Origin: Anseranas semipalmata
Taxonomy: Eukaryota; Chordata; Aves; Anseriformes; Anseranatidae
Direction: 5' to 3'
DNA: 64,000 nt
Assembly: GCA_013399115.1 (NCBI GenBank)
Contig: VXAA01004389.1
Coordinates: 311,846 to 375,845, forward strand
The notes beneath the pieces were generated by a model. It saw only the letters and a list, made by a program, of their open reading frames with translations. It was not told where the DNA came from and searched no databases. A program made the translations under genes and the position numbers. This document shows positions 12,517-23,118 of this stretch, one piece after another (the first letter of the stretch is position 1; the number at the start of each line of letters is the position of its first letter).

Positions 12517-15500
12517 GAATATAATCAGACAACTAAAGGTCACCTGTTATCTTTTTCCTGTTATGAGTTTCCTTCCTCGGGAATTCCACATTTTTAAGAT
12601 TAGAGTCTAATCAATCATTATGCTCCTTAAACTGATCATCATGAAAGCATTTATCAAATGTCATTTTACTTTTCCAGTAGCTTGGCAGCAGGTACTTGGA
12701 CAATGTTAACAACTCCCTCAATGGTGCTTTTGTTTCCATTGCTTCCACAGCTCAGATATTTTAACTTTTAAAAGTCTCAGTGGTTGGAACAATTTCACAA
12801 ACTTTCTGAGGCAGCTTAAAGGGACTGATGTTTCCCAAATTCAATGGCTATATTCCCAATACAGTAACTACAGATGGGTCAGTTACTATATGAATGATGT
12901 AGAGGTGGGACTGCTGCTCATTTACCTTAAACTTTTATGCCAGTGTTATTTGTTCTCTCCCTCTTGGAGTTTCCTCAAAGCACTGCTGGCTTTGAACAAG
13001 CTGTGATCTATTTTGTCGTGGAGAGGCACATTACATGACATTTCACGACAGTTGGGAAATAAATAATAAATTACAAATAAAAAAGAGTTATTTTTTAAAT
13101 AATTTGCATTTGAAAAGAAAAGTGCTTCATTATTAAAATGCTTAACATACATATAAAAATCTTGGTGTACCTGGCAAAACAAAAATGCTAACATTGTTAT
13201 GTCTGTCTACCAGAGAGTTGTTTTTAGTATATCCTAAACCATTCCACAAGGATGGTTTCTGTTCTAAATAACTCATAGCTGAAGAAAGAATGGGCAGACA
13301 AGCAGTCAGAGGAAAGGAAGAAAGATTTTAATTAGGCAGAAGCCTTAGTAATGAGTTCATTTAAGGTGTGATGGACCAGAGAGACCTGTATGGGATAGAA
13401 CAAGGCTAAGCTGAGCAGTCATAACAATGCACAAAGAGTAATCTGAGGTTGCCTAGTGTATTATGTTTAAGGCCAAAGCATTTATGTGGAACCATCATGG
13501 ATTATTCTGTTTTCCAAAAAAACTAGTTTCACAACAGCAAAACCTTCCACTGTAATATAATTGGTGAGTTTTTCTTAGTAAAAGCAGGGTGCCAAGGGAA
13601 GCACGGAATATGTTAACAAAAGTAGAGATACTCTGCTGCAGGGTATGGTAAGAGCACTAGATATAAATTATAATATATATAGAATATGTTTCATTAGTTT
13701 ACTGTCACTGAAACATATGGTCTATGGAATATAATCATGTAGTAAAGAGAGTTTTCTTCAAAGCTTTATGTAGAACTACATCAGAATTTTGCTACCACTG
13801 GTAGCTGGATTTTTCCTCCTCTGTATAACTCAAAGGGTACATATTCCCTAATTTGGAGACTGGCCAGGTGAATTGGAAAGGGGTATGGTCAGAGACTTTT
13901 ACACTCAGTGAGAGATTAGAGAAAAGCTAGAAAGCCAATGAGCCTGAAAGCCTTCTCTGTAAAGGATGAATAAAGTGTTGTGCTCCTACAAAAGGGTAGA
14001 GATGTCTGTCTATATATCGTTAAGAAAGTCGGAGTGTTTCCATCAATAAAGCAAGTTCTGAAGAGTAAATTTTGCTGTTAACTGACATTATGTCTTCTTT
14101 ATTTGTTGGAGTGAGGGCTATTCCTTGTAACATGAGTTTTAGTCACATATCTGCTAAATCTCTTGTGAAAATGAGAGTCACAGAAATCTTTCTATCATGT
14201 TAACCCCCAAGAATTTGAGCCCAGAGGTGTCCCTGTATTCTCCCACTCCCATCCAGCCAAGGACAGACCACAGTGGAAAGCAGCAAAAAGAAAAAAAGGT
14301 TTCTGGTGGAGCTGTGGAAACTAAACAATCTATTAAGGCACAGGAGAAAACACTCACCCATGCCATGATATAAAGAGTACTTTAATGTAAGGAAAATGTA
14401 GCCAAATCAATCTGCTCAGTGCTGCAGGAGGCTAAAGAAAAAGGCTTCTTAGCAATTCAATATAATTTAGAAAATATCCAGAGCCTACTTTACATAGTTT
14501 ATATCTTAGCTGTAGGAACAGAGAGTTCCAGAGCTGAGAGATTTTCTATTCACCTCTGGAGCAACTCCACAGTTTAGCTTTAAAGCCCTCCCTGGGTTGC
14601 ACTATTGTAAACTCACCTCTATTGTGATAGCACTTTAGGTAAAGGCATGTTGAGTGCTACCTTTCCTTGTTATGAGAAACTTCTTACCTTAATGTGTCAC
14701 ATGAGATACAGACTCCACTTAGAGGTACAACAAATTGGTTAATCTTTACAGACACTTCTTCCCTATGGCTTATATGCAGCCTTCCTGCGGATACACTGTC
14801 TGCTGACTTGATAGTCTTCCCTCAGGCTACAGAAATTAGAATTTTTCCCTTCCTGATTCAGGATATCAGTGTAAGTGAATAAAAGTCAACAGGGATCTGA
14901 TGTTTCAGGAAGTAGATGGTCACAGCATGAGCCACTGCTCTGTTTCATAATCGTGAGAAGTAGCCATTTAGGGAATAAAATTAACTTGAAACTTCTTTCT
15001 CACACTGGATTTCGCCTAGCTTTTCTCAACTGTTAACTTTCTTAATATCATTAAAGAATATATGTAATTTTTTTTTGTTGTTATAAATAAGGTCGTCAAG
15101 CTTATATAATCTAATAGACACAATGGCTTCTTGTCACGAAGAACAAGATGTCAAATTGTGATGGGGCAGGCTTATATTAACACCTCTATTGGCTCTTTCT
15201 CCTTTCTCAGCACGGTGATATATTTGACTTTTTTTCAATGACAACTAAAAATCTCTGATTAAAAAATGCCCTGACATTCACACTTACAAAAACACGTTAA
15301 GGAGAGACAGAGCAGGTCAGCCATATAAATATGTGTTCAGGTGTTTCAGAGAACACAATCTCTTATTTTTCATTGCCAGGCTGCTTAGAAATCTTTCCCA
15401 TACAAGGCACACAAACAAATCATCAGGAAGAGACAAGGAAGACAAGCTGAGGTGAAAACAAGAGAAAGAACCACCCTCCTCTAGTAGGATTTCTAGCAGT

Positions 15501-15964
15501 TTTAGAGTTCTGGCACTACCAATCCAGTGCAGAAAATTTCCTCTCAACACCTGAGAGACATTTCTATCCTATTGAAAATTTGGACACAGAATAATGATGT
15601 TCTAGATATTTTTATTATTATCATTTTGAAATGAAAAGCATTGATACTCCCTCTGAATGTGACCAACACATTGTATGTGTTTGTCCAGTTTACTGCAATC
15701 AATGATATTGAAATCCATTTTTCTTCTCTCTCTGCCTTAGTTTGCCAGTTGTTTGAAAGGAAAGATGCCACTCTTGCTTGGCTTAGAGGTATGTAACACT
15801 TGAGAAAGGCCTTTTTGTTTGTCTTACCTTATAACTGTTATCCAATGGGAAGGTGGTGTTGGCAATGGATGATTTATTTTTTTGTTTTCCGAAGTATATA
15901 ATGAAAGTTTGTAGTAACACTTTTAAGTATTTATATATTGGCTGAACTAACCCAGTTTTGATTT

Positions 15965-16002
15965 TCTTTTTCTTTTCTTTCTTTCTTTCTTTTTTTTTTT
16001 TT
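15965..16002. repeat. TTTC/T pyrimidine tract
   Basis: TTTTC and TTTC units end in a run of T. It is a pure pyrimidine simple repeat on the + strand. Confidence 0.8.
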
Positions 16003-16324
16003 GAAAAGACTTCTCTGTTAGTGGAGAAGATCCTTCTTCTATGCATGTGGAACTAAAGTGTACAATGGTCCTGACCTATTTTATTCAAATAACCAACCTT
16101 TTCAGACTGATAAAAATTTGCAGTCATAAATGCTTAAAACTGGTCATGTACCACCAGCTTACTGTGAAATTAACTGGAAGAGTAACAGCAGCTTCTAGCA
16201 GACAGAAAATTCAATTCTGAGAAACCTTTTTAATTATGATTAATAACTTCCTGGTGCGAGTTAAAGGTTACCAGGCTAATCCTTCTAGTACTTCAAGGGA
16301 GCTTAAATCACATCACATTGCTTA

Positions 16325-16490
16325 AATGTAGACATCTAAGTTAGGTACTTGAGTAAGGAGTCTAGTTTCCTCAAGGTGCATCAGTTACCCTTCTCTTGAG
16401 TGTAATTACCCTCTGGAGGGTAATTCAGAGAGTCTGAAATTGAAGTATTCCAGACAGAAATTGAAATTAGGTGTCTAAGTTAGGCAGAAT
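16325..16490. repeat. Possible ancient repeat with internal palindrome
   Basis: The 11-base word TCTAAGTTAGG occurs at 16335-16345 and again at 16474-16484. Between them lies a perfect inverted repeat with 10-base arms (16404-16413 AATTACCCTC and 16416-16425) and a 2-base centre. The TAGGTGTCTAAGTTAGGC phrasing recalls the TAGGCACCTAA words of old sauropsid repeats. The family assignment is uncertain; the palindrome and direct repeat are seen directly. Confidence 0.35.
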
Positions 16491-18707
16491 TCATATGATA
16501 TCCTTGCAACTTGCTCGTAAGTAGATGGGGAACAGCCTGTAGTTTTGTGTCTTGCTTTCCTGAGAGCATAGCAAGGTCTATGGAGCCCTCTGCCCATGTT
16601 GCATTCATGGGGTGGCTGTTACTGCTGCTTAATGCAGTGCAGGGATATGGAGCTTGCTCTAGGTGACAGGTCTCTGTAAGAGCTAATACCAGATCAACCA
16701 GGATTGAAATTACTATGGATTATTTATGTCAACAAAATTTATATCCCTGGCAGACGATAAAAAATGAGAGAGAGAAAATTGTCACTTCAGTGAAGAAACT
16801 AAAACTTTAGTTCAAAAAAAAAAAAAAGAAAAAAAGTAAGAAAAAAGTGTTTCAAGGGATTCCAGTCATAAAACAATATTACCCAGAAAGTCTAAAGCTT
16901 TTAATATTACATGAATTATAAATTATGGAAAGTAACAGTCAAAGGATTTCTAGACATTTCCCTGCTGATGTACAATCTTCAATCACTCATTGTCACTTTG
17001 TGTTTATATCATCCCATGCACCACAGAACTGGCTTCAGCCCAGAGCAGTTAATGCATTGAGTGCTTTTCTGCCTAAGATTCAGCATTGTTGTAACCAAAA
17101 TGTAACAGAAAAAAATGTGATATAAGGAAGATATATTTTAGCTGCAGTTGATCTCAACACAGCTTTAGTATTTCAGCCATTTTGTAGCAAAATAATATAT
17201 TGAGCAATATCAAGAAATTCTCAGCTTTCATGGTGATCAGCAAATTTACACCACTTGCAAAATAACTTGACTAACAAAATAAAAGATTATTAGCATGTAC
17301 ACATTTCTGAGTTTTCTGTTGTAGATCCACAGCTGGTGTTAATTGAATCAATTGTGACAGTTTATATCATTGAGGGATCTTCTTGTGCTTCTTTTGCTTC
17401 TCTTTCTGTTCCTTTCAGTCCAACAGATTTTTCACCATCATCTTTCTTCCTAATAAGAACAGTCTAACAAACCCATGTTTACTTACCTAATATAAATGTC
17501 ATTGCTCCTCTGATCTGTTGTATAAATGACAAAAATATATAGTGATGATTTTAAGTCTGAAATATCTTGTCTTCCTTGGACAATAACTATGCCAAAATGT
17601 TGAAGCAATTTAGATCAAACAAAATGTAGATCTTCTTTCTAAACAATCTTTTAATAACCACCTACTCACTTATATACAAGGGACTTCCATTTCCTTCTTG
17701 TCTTCCCCTTTCCATTTACTTCAAAGTATAATAAAGTGGCAGTGCAGCCTATTATTTTCTGGGTTTGCCATTTTTAAAGAGCCCTATCTTTATCGATCCT
17801 CCTGCAAGCTGGCTACCATGCTTAACTATTGAATTTCATAGCCAACCCTGTGCTCTGATGTTTAATGGGAGTTAATTAGAGGAACACAGGCAATTTAAAA
17901 ATCATAGTTTTATGTCTCCCAGCTTCAAACCCTTTTGTGACTATTCTACTGTTTTGGTAACTACGACGCTGAAAGAGGAGATAAAAGATCAGAATTCTGC
18001 TTCTGGTTCTTCCTCAGTGCCTCCAATTCCTCAATCAGTTCTTTGCCCTCCTTGCTGGAGAGCAACCTCAATTAGATGTCATATGCGTGTCTAACATGGT
18101 TTGAACTTCAGTTGGAGCCTTCGTGTTATACAGCTGCTATTATACTTAAAACTACTCTCACCTCAACTTTCTTCTTGTTAATAATTGCTTCATAAAATGG
18201 CTCATAGATGAAAGAAGTTTGAGGAAAAAACTTGCTAAATACCAGATTTATTTTAGGCACCAAAACTTTTGACTTCCCACTGAGAGGGAGAGGTAGAGGA
18301 CGGTCCTTCAGCACTGCATCTGGGCATAAAATGGCAGATTCAAGAAAGAAACATTGTACTACAACATAAGTAAACATTATATCTGTGCTTATGTTTCAAA
18401 AAAGGTACTATCTACTTCAGCTTATTAAGTCTGCTTGCATTCCTCTCCAAATTCCTGAAGAGAAAAGGTGTTATGTCTCAAGAGAGTCAAAACTCTTTTA
18501 AACAATAGAAACATGTAATCAGACAAAACTGACTCACTGCATGAGAGAGTAATATTCCAGAGAATTTGTTCGATCATTCATATTCTACTTCTTGAAGGAG
18601 CAACATAGGTAATGGGAAAAGGACACTTTCTGTTCTTGTAGTCTCTTAGGCCTAAATAAAAGCCTAAGTGGCTTTTAGTCTTTATAGGTATGTCACTATG
18701 TATGTTC
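16491..18707. other. Non-coding stretch, no gene seen
   Basis: Nothing recognisable apart from an A-rich run at 16814-16845. No domain-bearing open frame was found on either strand. Confidence 0.6.
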
Positions 18708-20265
18708 ACAGAATCACAGAATATCCCAACTTGGAAGGGACCCATAAGGATCATCGAGTCCAACTCCTGGCACTGCACAGGTCTACCCAAAATTTTAGAC
18801 CATGTGACTAAGTGCACAGTCCAAACGCCTCTTAAATTCAGACAGGCTTGGTGCAGTGACTACTTCACTGGGGAGCCTGTTCCAGTGTGCAACCACCCTC
18901 TCAGCGAAGAACCTCTTCCTAATGTCCAACCTAAACCTCCCCTGCCTCAGCTTGACACCATTGCCGCGGGTTCTATCACTGGTGATTAAGGAGAATAGGT
19001 CAGCGCCTGGCCCTCCGCTCCCCCTCGCAAGGAAGTTGTAGACTGTGATGAGGTCTCCCCTCAGCCTCCTCTTCTCCAGGCTGAACAGGCCAAGTGACCT
19101 CAGCCGCTCCTCATACGTCTTCACCTCTAGGCCCTTCACCATCTTCGTCGCCCTCCTCTGGACACTCTCCAGCAGTTTTACATCCTTTTTGTACTGTGGT
19201 GCCCAGAACTGCACACAGTACTCAAGGTGAGGCCGCACCAGCGCAGAGTAGAGCGGGACAATCACTTCCCTCGACCGGCTAGCAATGCCGTGCTTGATGC
19301 ACCCCAGGATACGGTTGGCCCTCCTGGCTGCCAGGGCACACTGCTGGCTCATATTCAACTTGCTGTCAACCACAACCCCCAGATCCCTCTCTGCGGGGCT
19401 GCTCTCCAGCGTCTCATTGCCCAGTCTGTACGTATAGCCAGGGTTGCCCCGTCCCAGGTGCAGGACGCGGCACTTGCTCTTATTAAACTTCATGCGGTTG
19501 GTGATTGCCCAGCTCTCCAATCTGTCCAGATCTCTCTGCAAGGCCTTTCCACCCTCAGCCGAGTCTACAACTCCTCCCAGTTTGGTGTCATCGGCAAATT
19601 TGCTCAAAACTCCTTCTAGTCCAACATCCAAGTCGTTTATAAAAACATTGAAGAGGACTGGCCCTAAAATGGAGCCTTGAGGGACCCCACTAGTGACCAT
19701 CCGCCAGCCTGATGTGGCCCCATTTACCACAACCCTTTGAGCCCTGCCCGTCAGCCAATTGCTCACCCATCGTATGATGTTTTTGTCTAGCTGTATGCTG
19801 GACATTTTGTCCAGCAGGATCCTATGGGAAACTGTATCAAAAGCTTTGCTGAAGTCCAAAAAGATCACATCAGCTGGTTTCCCTTGATCGACTAGATGGG
19901 TGATCTTATCATAAAAAGAAATCAAATTTGTCAGGCAGGACCTACCCCTCGTGAACCCATGTTGGCTGGGACCAATGACTGCATTGTCCCCCAGGTGCGC
20001 TTCAATAACTCCCAGGATAATCTTCTCCATAATTTTACCAGGCACTGACGTGAGACTGACAGGCCTGTAATTGCTAGGATCTTCTTTCTTGCCCTTCTTG
20101 AAAATTGGCACAACATTTGCCACCTTCCAGTCCACTGGGACCTCTCCAGATTCCCAAGACCGTTGAAAAATAATTGAGAGGTCTCGCGATGACGTCAGCC
20201 AGCTCTTTAAGCACCCTGGGATGAATCCCATGCGGACCCCCTGGGATGAATCCCATCCGGACCCG
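18708..20265 (-). mobile_element. CR1 LINE, 5'-truncated, relatively young copy
   Basis: A CR1 non-LTR retrotransposon in reverse orientation. Its 3' end lies at the left: read on the minus strand, the element closes with two ATTCTGTG-type octamers (18708-18724), the hallmark of bird CR1. Just inside is the conserved 3' segment, with GGGTCCCTTCCAA-like wording, then the ORF2 frame. The 5' boundary is near 20265, where sequence encoding the [11 protein letters not shown] segment stops. The element therefore keeps only the last third of a full-length CR1 of about 4.5 kb, as expected from incomplete reverse transcription. The body is markedly more GC- and CpG-rich than its surroundings, which suggests limited mutational decay. 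No clear target-site duplication was found; CR1 usually lacks one. Confidence 0.95.
18795..20231 (-). CDS. CR1 ORF2 reverse transcriptase, truncated but open
   Basis: A 478-codon open frame encodes most of the CR1 reverse transcriptase, which would copy element RNA into DNA at a nicked chromosomal target. Visible landmarks by residue: [13 protein letters not shown] 54-66; motif [12 protein letters not shown] 124-134 with catalytic D126; motif [12 protein letters not shown] 181-191; motif C FADD 212-215; [12 protein letters not shown] 284-295; [13 protein letters not shown] 317-329; [14 protein letters not shown] 381-394; [18 protein letters not shown] 437-454. The frame ends at a natural stop. 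The first 18 or so residues are out of frame: the other frame reads [18 protein letters not shown], and a 2-base loss near 20176-20181 joins the two. The ATG at 20231 is thus an accident of truncation, not a true start. The N-terminal endonuclease is absent, so the product cannot mobilise itself. No promoter is visible. Confidence 0.85.
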   Translation of the reverse strand: MGFIPGCLKSWLTSSRDLSIIFQRSWESGEVPVDWKVANVVPIFKKGKKEDPSNYRPVSLTSVPGKIMEKIILGVIEAHLGDNAVIGPSQHGFTRGRSCLTNLISFYDKITHLVDQGKPADVIFLDFSKAFDTVSHRILLDKMSSIQLDKNIIRWVSNWLTGRAQRVVVNGATSGWRMVTSGVPQGSILGPVLFNVFINDLDVGLEGVLSKFADDTKLGGVVDSAEGGKALQRDLDRLESWAITNRMKFNKSKCRVLHLGRGNPGYTYRLGNETLESSPAERDLGVVVDSKLNMSQQCALAARRANRILGCIKHGIASRSREVIVPLYSALVRPHLEYCVQFWAPQYKKDVKLLESVQRRATKMVKGLEVKTYEERLRSLGLFSLEKRRLRGDLITVYNFLARGSGGPGADLFSLITSDRTRGNGVKLRQGRFRLDIRKRFFAERVVAHWNRLPSEVVTAPSLSEFKRRLDCALSHMV

Positions 20266-20295
20266 TTGAAGTATATTGAAGTATGTTGAAGTATA
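20214..20295. repeat. Tandem duplications at the CR1 5' junction
   Basis: Two 25-base copies lie head to tail (20214-20238 and 20239-20263), differing at one position near the end (ATGCGG versus ATCCGG). They are followed at once by three 10-base units TTGAAGTATA/G (20266-20275, 20276-20285, 20286-20295). The first pair duplicates CR1 coding sequence; the triplet lies just outside the element. Confidence 0.85.
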
Positions 20296-22300
20296 CTTTT
20301 TTTTAACTGCTTCTTATGATAAGGTTGACTCCTTACCTATTTGGTCACACATAGGATCTCATACTATTGTATCGCTAAGGTGAGGAACAGAAGTGGCAAA
20401 TCTGGTATACTGATACTATCTAGTCTTAAACAGTCCTATTTCTTGGAACACAGTAGAAACACACTGCGAGTTACTATGCCCAGAAATTACAACAGCACCA
20501 GAGTGCTGGAGTGCAGATTTTGGAAAAAAGCAGGAGTTGCCTTCAGCCCCTTTTCCACTCAGTGAAACCTGTTGTTTGCATGGCTTAACGCAACCTATCA
20601 CAGGGTGTGTTGCTTGGGAGCGTACGAATGGCTTGTTGTGCTACATAACATTCTTGGTTCTTCCTCCAATTTAGCACTCAGTCTTCAATGATTTTCATAA
20701 TTGTTTTCATGTCCACAATGACCCATTGGGGTCCATAAGCACCAGTATCTCATTGTGCAAAGGCACTTTGATTTAAGACACTGTTGTTTTTACAGAAACT
20801 GCCCTTAACTACCTTCGAGTCTCTGTTATGCTGCAGTTTCTTCAGAAAGAGCAAAAATCATATTTCCTGCTTTCTGGAGCTGCAATCAAGACTCTGCAAC
20901 AGAAGGTACAACGTCTGTAGTATTGGAAACTAAAGAGTGTTTCCTGATGCTGTCTGAGCATCCCAGACTCTTCAGACAGCTCTGCTTTGTTAATCTAGAC
21001 TCTTTTTGATTTGGATGAAAATTTAAAAAAATCAGTCACCCATTGCAATAATTAAGGCATTTTTACATTCTTTCAAACTGCATTTGAGTTTTACTTAGCT
21101 GTCAGAGGGTCATTTACTTATCTGCTTCTATGTCTGTTTCTTTTTTTCTTTTTTTTTCTTCTTTTTTTTTCAGACTACATAAAGGCCTTCAGAAGAAAGT
21201 GGAAGTATTTTGTTGAATTAGTCACACAATTACTTCTACAAAAAAAAGCTAACAAGTAAGAGTCACTCCAGCGATGTGCAGCTCCATTACATGTGAAACA
21301 AACATGCTTTGTTGAAGAGCAGGTCAAATAAAAAGGGCATTTCTAATTTCATATCTTATTTTGGGGAAAGTTCTGTTAGTTAGCAGAAAGATCAACTCTA
21401 AAGGTTTTCTACACCAAACAGTACTATTTCTTGACCTAGTCTAATGAGTTTTGATTTTTGAATTGCCAGATTTATGGTCCCCCCCCTCCCTTTTTTTAAC
21501 TGAACTATAGTGAAATTACAATTGCAATGATTTTGAGTGAAATCACTTGACAAAGTAAGATAAAATATAAAATTCAGAGAAATCACTGATGTGCATAATA
21601 TAAAATTTGCAAACAAAGAATAGAGAATAAATCCCCACCCACCCCCATTTTTAATCATTCCTTTGTTCAGGAAAAAGATCATGGGGAAAAAAAATCAAAA
21701 ATATATGATAAACTGGACTGTTTGATCTGTCTGATCTTCAGTGTCACCTCTAGAGAGAACTTTACATAGAGGAAATGATCCAAAAGATGTCAAATCATCT
21801 GAATTTTTTCACAGCCCTCAGTGATCTTTAGATGTTATGCAAACCAGCTCCCCTGATATCATAAGGATTTTAATAACAGCCCAGATATGCATTCCCTGAA
21901 ATTACCATCAAAATTATCATTTAGTTCTGTAGAAAAATCTGAAACCCGAACTGAAGACAGTTTATGCAAAAAAAGGAAGGTTACATGAATTATTCTGGTG
22001 TGTCTACAGCTAACTCTTCTTTCTGGAGTAACAGTCAGGAATTATCTTTAACCAACTTTTTGCGTTGTCTCTAAGAATATGTTTCTATCATTTCCGCCTA
22101 GCTAATTTCAGCTGTCACCAACATCAAGAGAGTACAATTGGTAAACAGCAGAGAGATAATAATAGGCTTTCTTGGCAGTCCTCAGGAGGTCTGGTTTGAC
22201 TGCTTTCAAACATCTGGTTGAGCAATTAAACAGAAAGCTAACTAAAACTGATCAAGGTTATGTCCTTGTCAAGTCTCTTATTTTTCTGAAAAAAAATCAA
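20296..22300. other. Non-coding stretch with one exon-like segment
   Basis: No recognisable gene. A long pyrimidine tract at about 21137-21170 ends in CAG at 21171-21173 and resembles a splice acceptor; this is reported as a finding because nothing else supports a gene here. A C-run and T-run sit at 21480-21497. The rest is ordinary AT-rich DNA. Confidence 0.55.
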
Positions 22301-22640
22301 GGAATGGGGCATGCCAGAGAGCAGTGTGTGGGGATGCCCCAGGAGGGGTTGAATCAAGGGTGACCCCCATCAGCTAGGCTCTCACCGAGGGGCCCATCAA
22401 CATCCCCTCGCACAGTGAGGGATGAGCCAGGACCAGGGGCCACCCGGGAGGTGGGGATGGAGACCACCACTCCATGGCGTTGCTCAGGGAGGAGCTGATG
22501 GCCCTGGACTGACCTGAGAAGACCCCCAGGGACAAAGTATGGGTGTGAGGGGGGAGCAGGTGAGCCTGCAGTGAGCATAAGGCCTATTGGTGCCCTTGGA
22601 ACTTGGAAGGGGGGCTGTGGAGGCCTGTCCATGGGATATA
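22300..22640. other. GC-rich block of unknown origin
   Basis: A sharply GC-richer segment inside AT-rich DNA, rich in CCCC, GGGG and CAGG words and with only a handful of CpG. The minus-strand open frame here (about 92 codons) is proline-rich and has no domain I recognise. The end of the block has a short purine run (22605-22614) followed by C and then TG, which resembles the polypurine tract found before an LTR. See the LTR-like segment that follows and the related block near 30.3 kb. Confidence 0.4.
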
Positions 22641-22748
22641 GGCACTACACTAAATTGCAATGTAGAGAATAATGTGGATGTTAATGTGAAATATAAGACA
22701 TTGGCTGACATTCTCACAAAGAAGTCACACTTAAATGTGGAATAGGAC

Positions 22749-23118
22749 TGTGGGGGGGGTTGGTGTCAAAAGCAGCTGCTGGGGAAACTGCCTCGTTTCA
22801 CTGTAAAATAGCACTTAGTCATGTTGACTTGACTTCCCCGCAAGTCAAGCCACTATTGATAAAAAAAATCAGTTGTATAGAGAAACCATGAAAAATCTGT
22901 AACGTTGAAGGACATCACTGCAAGTGGCAGTGAAGAAGCTACAGCACAGATAGAGGGACCTAGGGCAGCACGACAGGATGAAACGCAGCATGGATGGGAG
23001 CCTGTACTAAGAGATAAAAGGGAACGGCTGAACATAGAACAGGGTCCCCTGGAGCATTAGTAATCTATCACCCGCAGATCTGAGTTGAGAGGTTGTCTTG
23101 TGTCTGTCTCTCATTGCA
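22749..23118 (+). mobile_element. Candidate endogenous retrovirus LTR
   Basis: A 370-base segment begins TGTGGGGGGGGTTGGTG and ends TCTCTCATTGCA, the TG...CA ends expected of an LTR. It contains an AGATAAAAGGG word near 23010 that could act as a TATA-like element. An 8-base hairpin (TTGACTTG at 22824-22831 and CAAGTCAA at 22841-22848) lies inside. No matching target-site duplication and no primer-binding or gag/pol reading is seen next to it. It could be a solo LTR with decayed flanks, or the right boundary of a longer element starting at 22616. The call rests on architecture only. Confidence 0.3.

Larger units (their letters stand above)
11213..16320. other. Non-coding stretch, no gene seen
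   Basis: No gene, RNA gene or interspersed element is recognised. Low-complexity items: a T/TTG/TTTG run at 12471-12516 and a TTTC-to-T run at 15965-16002. Open frames are all shorter than 90 codons, and several are created by the T- or A-rich runs themselves. Confidence 0.6.

Noticed and set aside
15317..15550. Minus-strand frame with LHWIGSARTL, reminiscent of the CR1 HWNRLP tail
   Set aside because: Neighbouring anchors such as RKR and REVV are missing at the expected spacing.
19227..19619. 130-codon open frame on the + strand across the CR1 copy
   Set aside because: It is the antisense shadow of the CR1 reverse transcriptase frame.
22354..22717. Proline-rich minus-strand frames in the GC-rich block
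   Set aside because: Composition explains the residues; no domain, signal peptide or conserved motif is visible.
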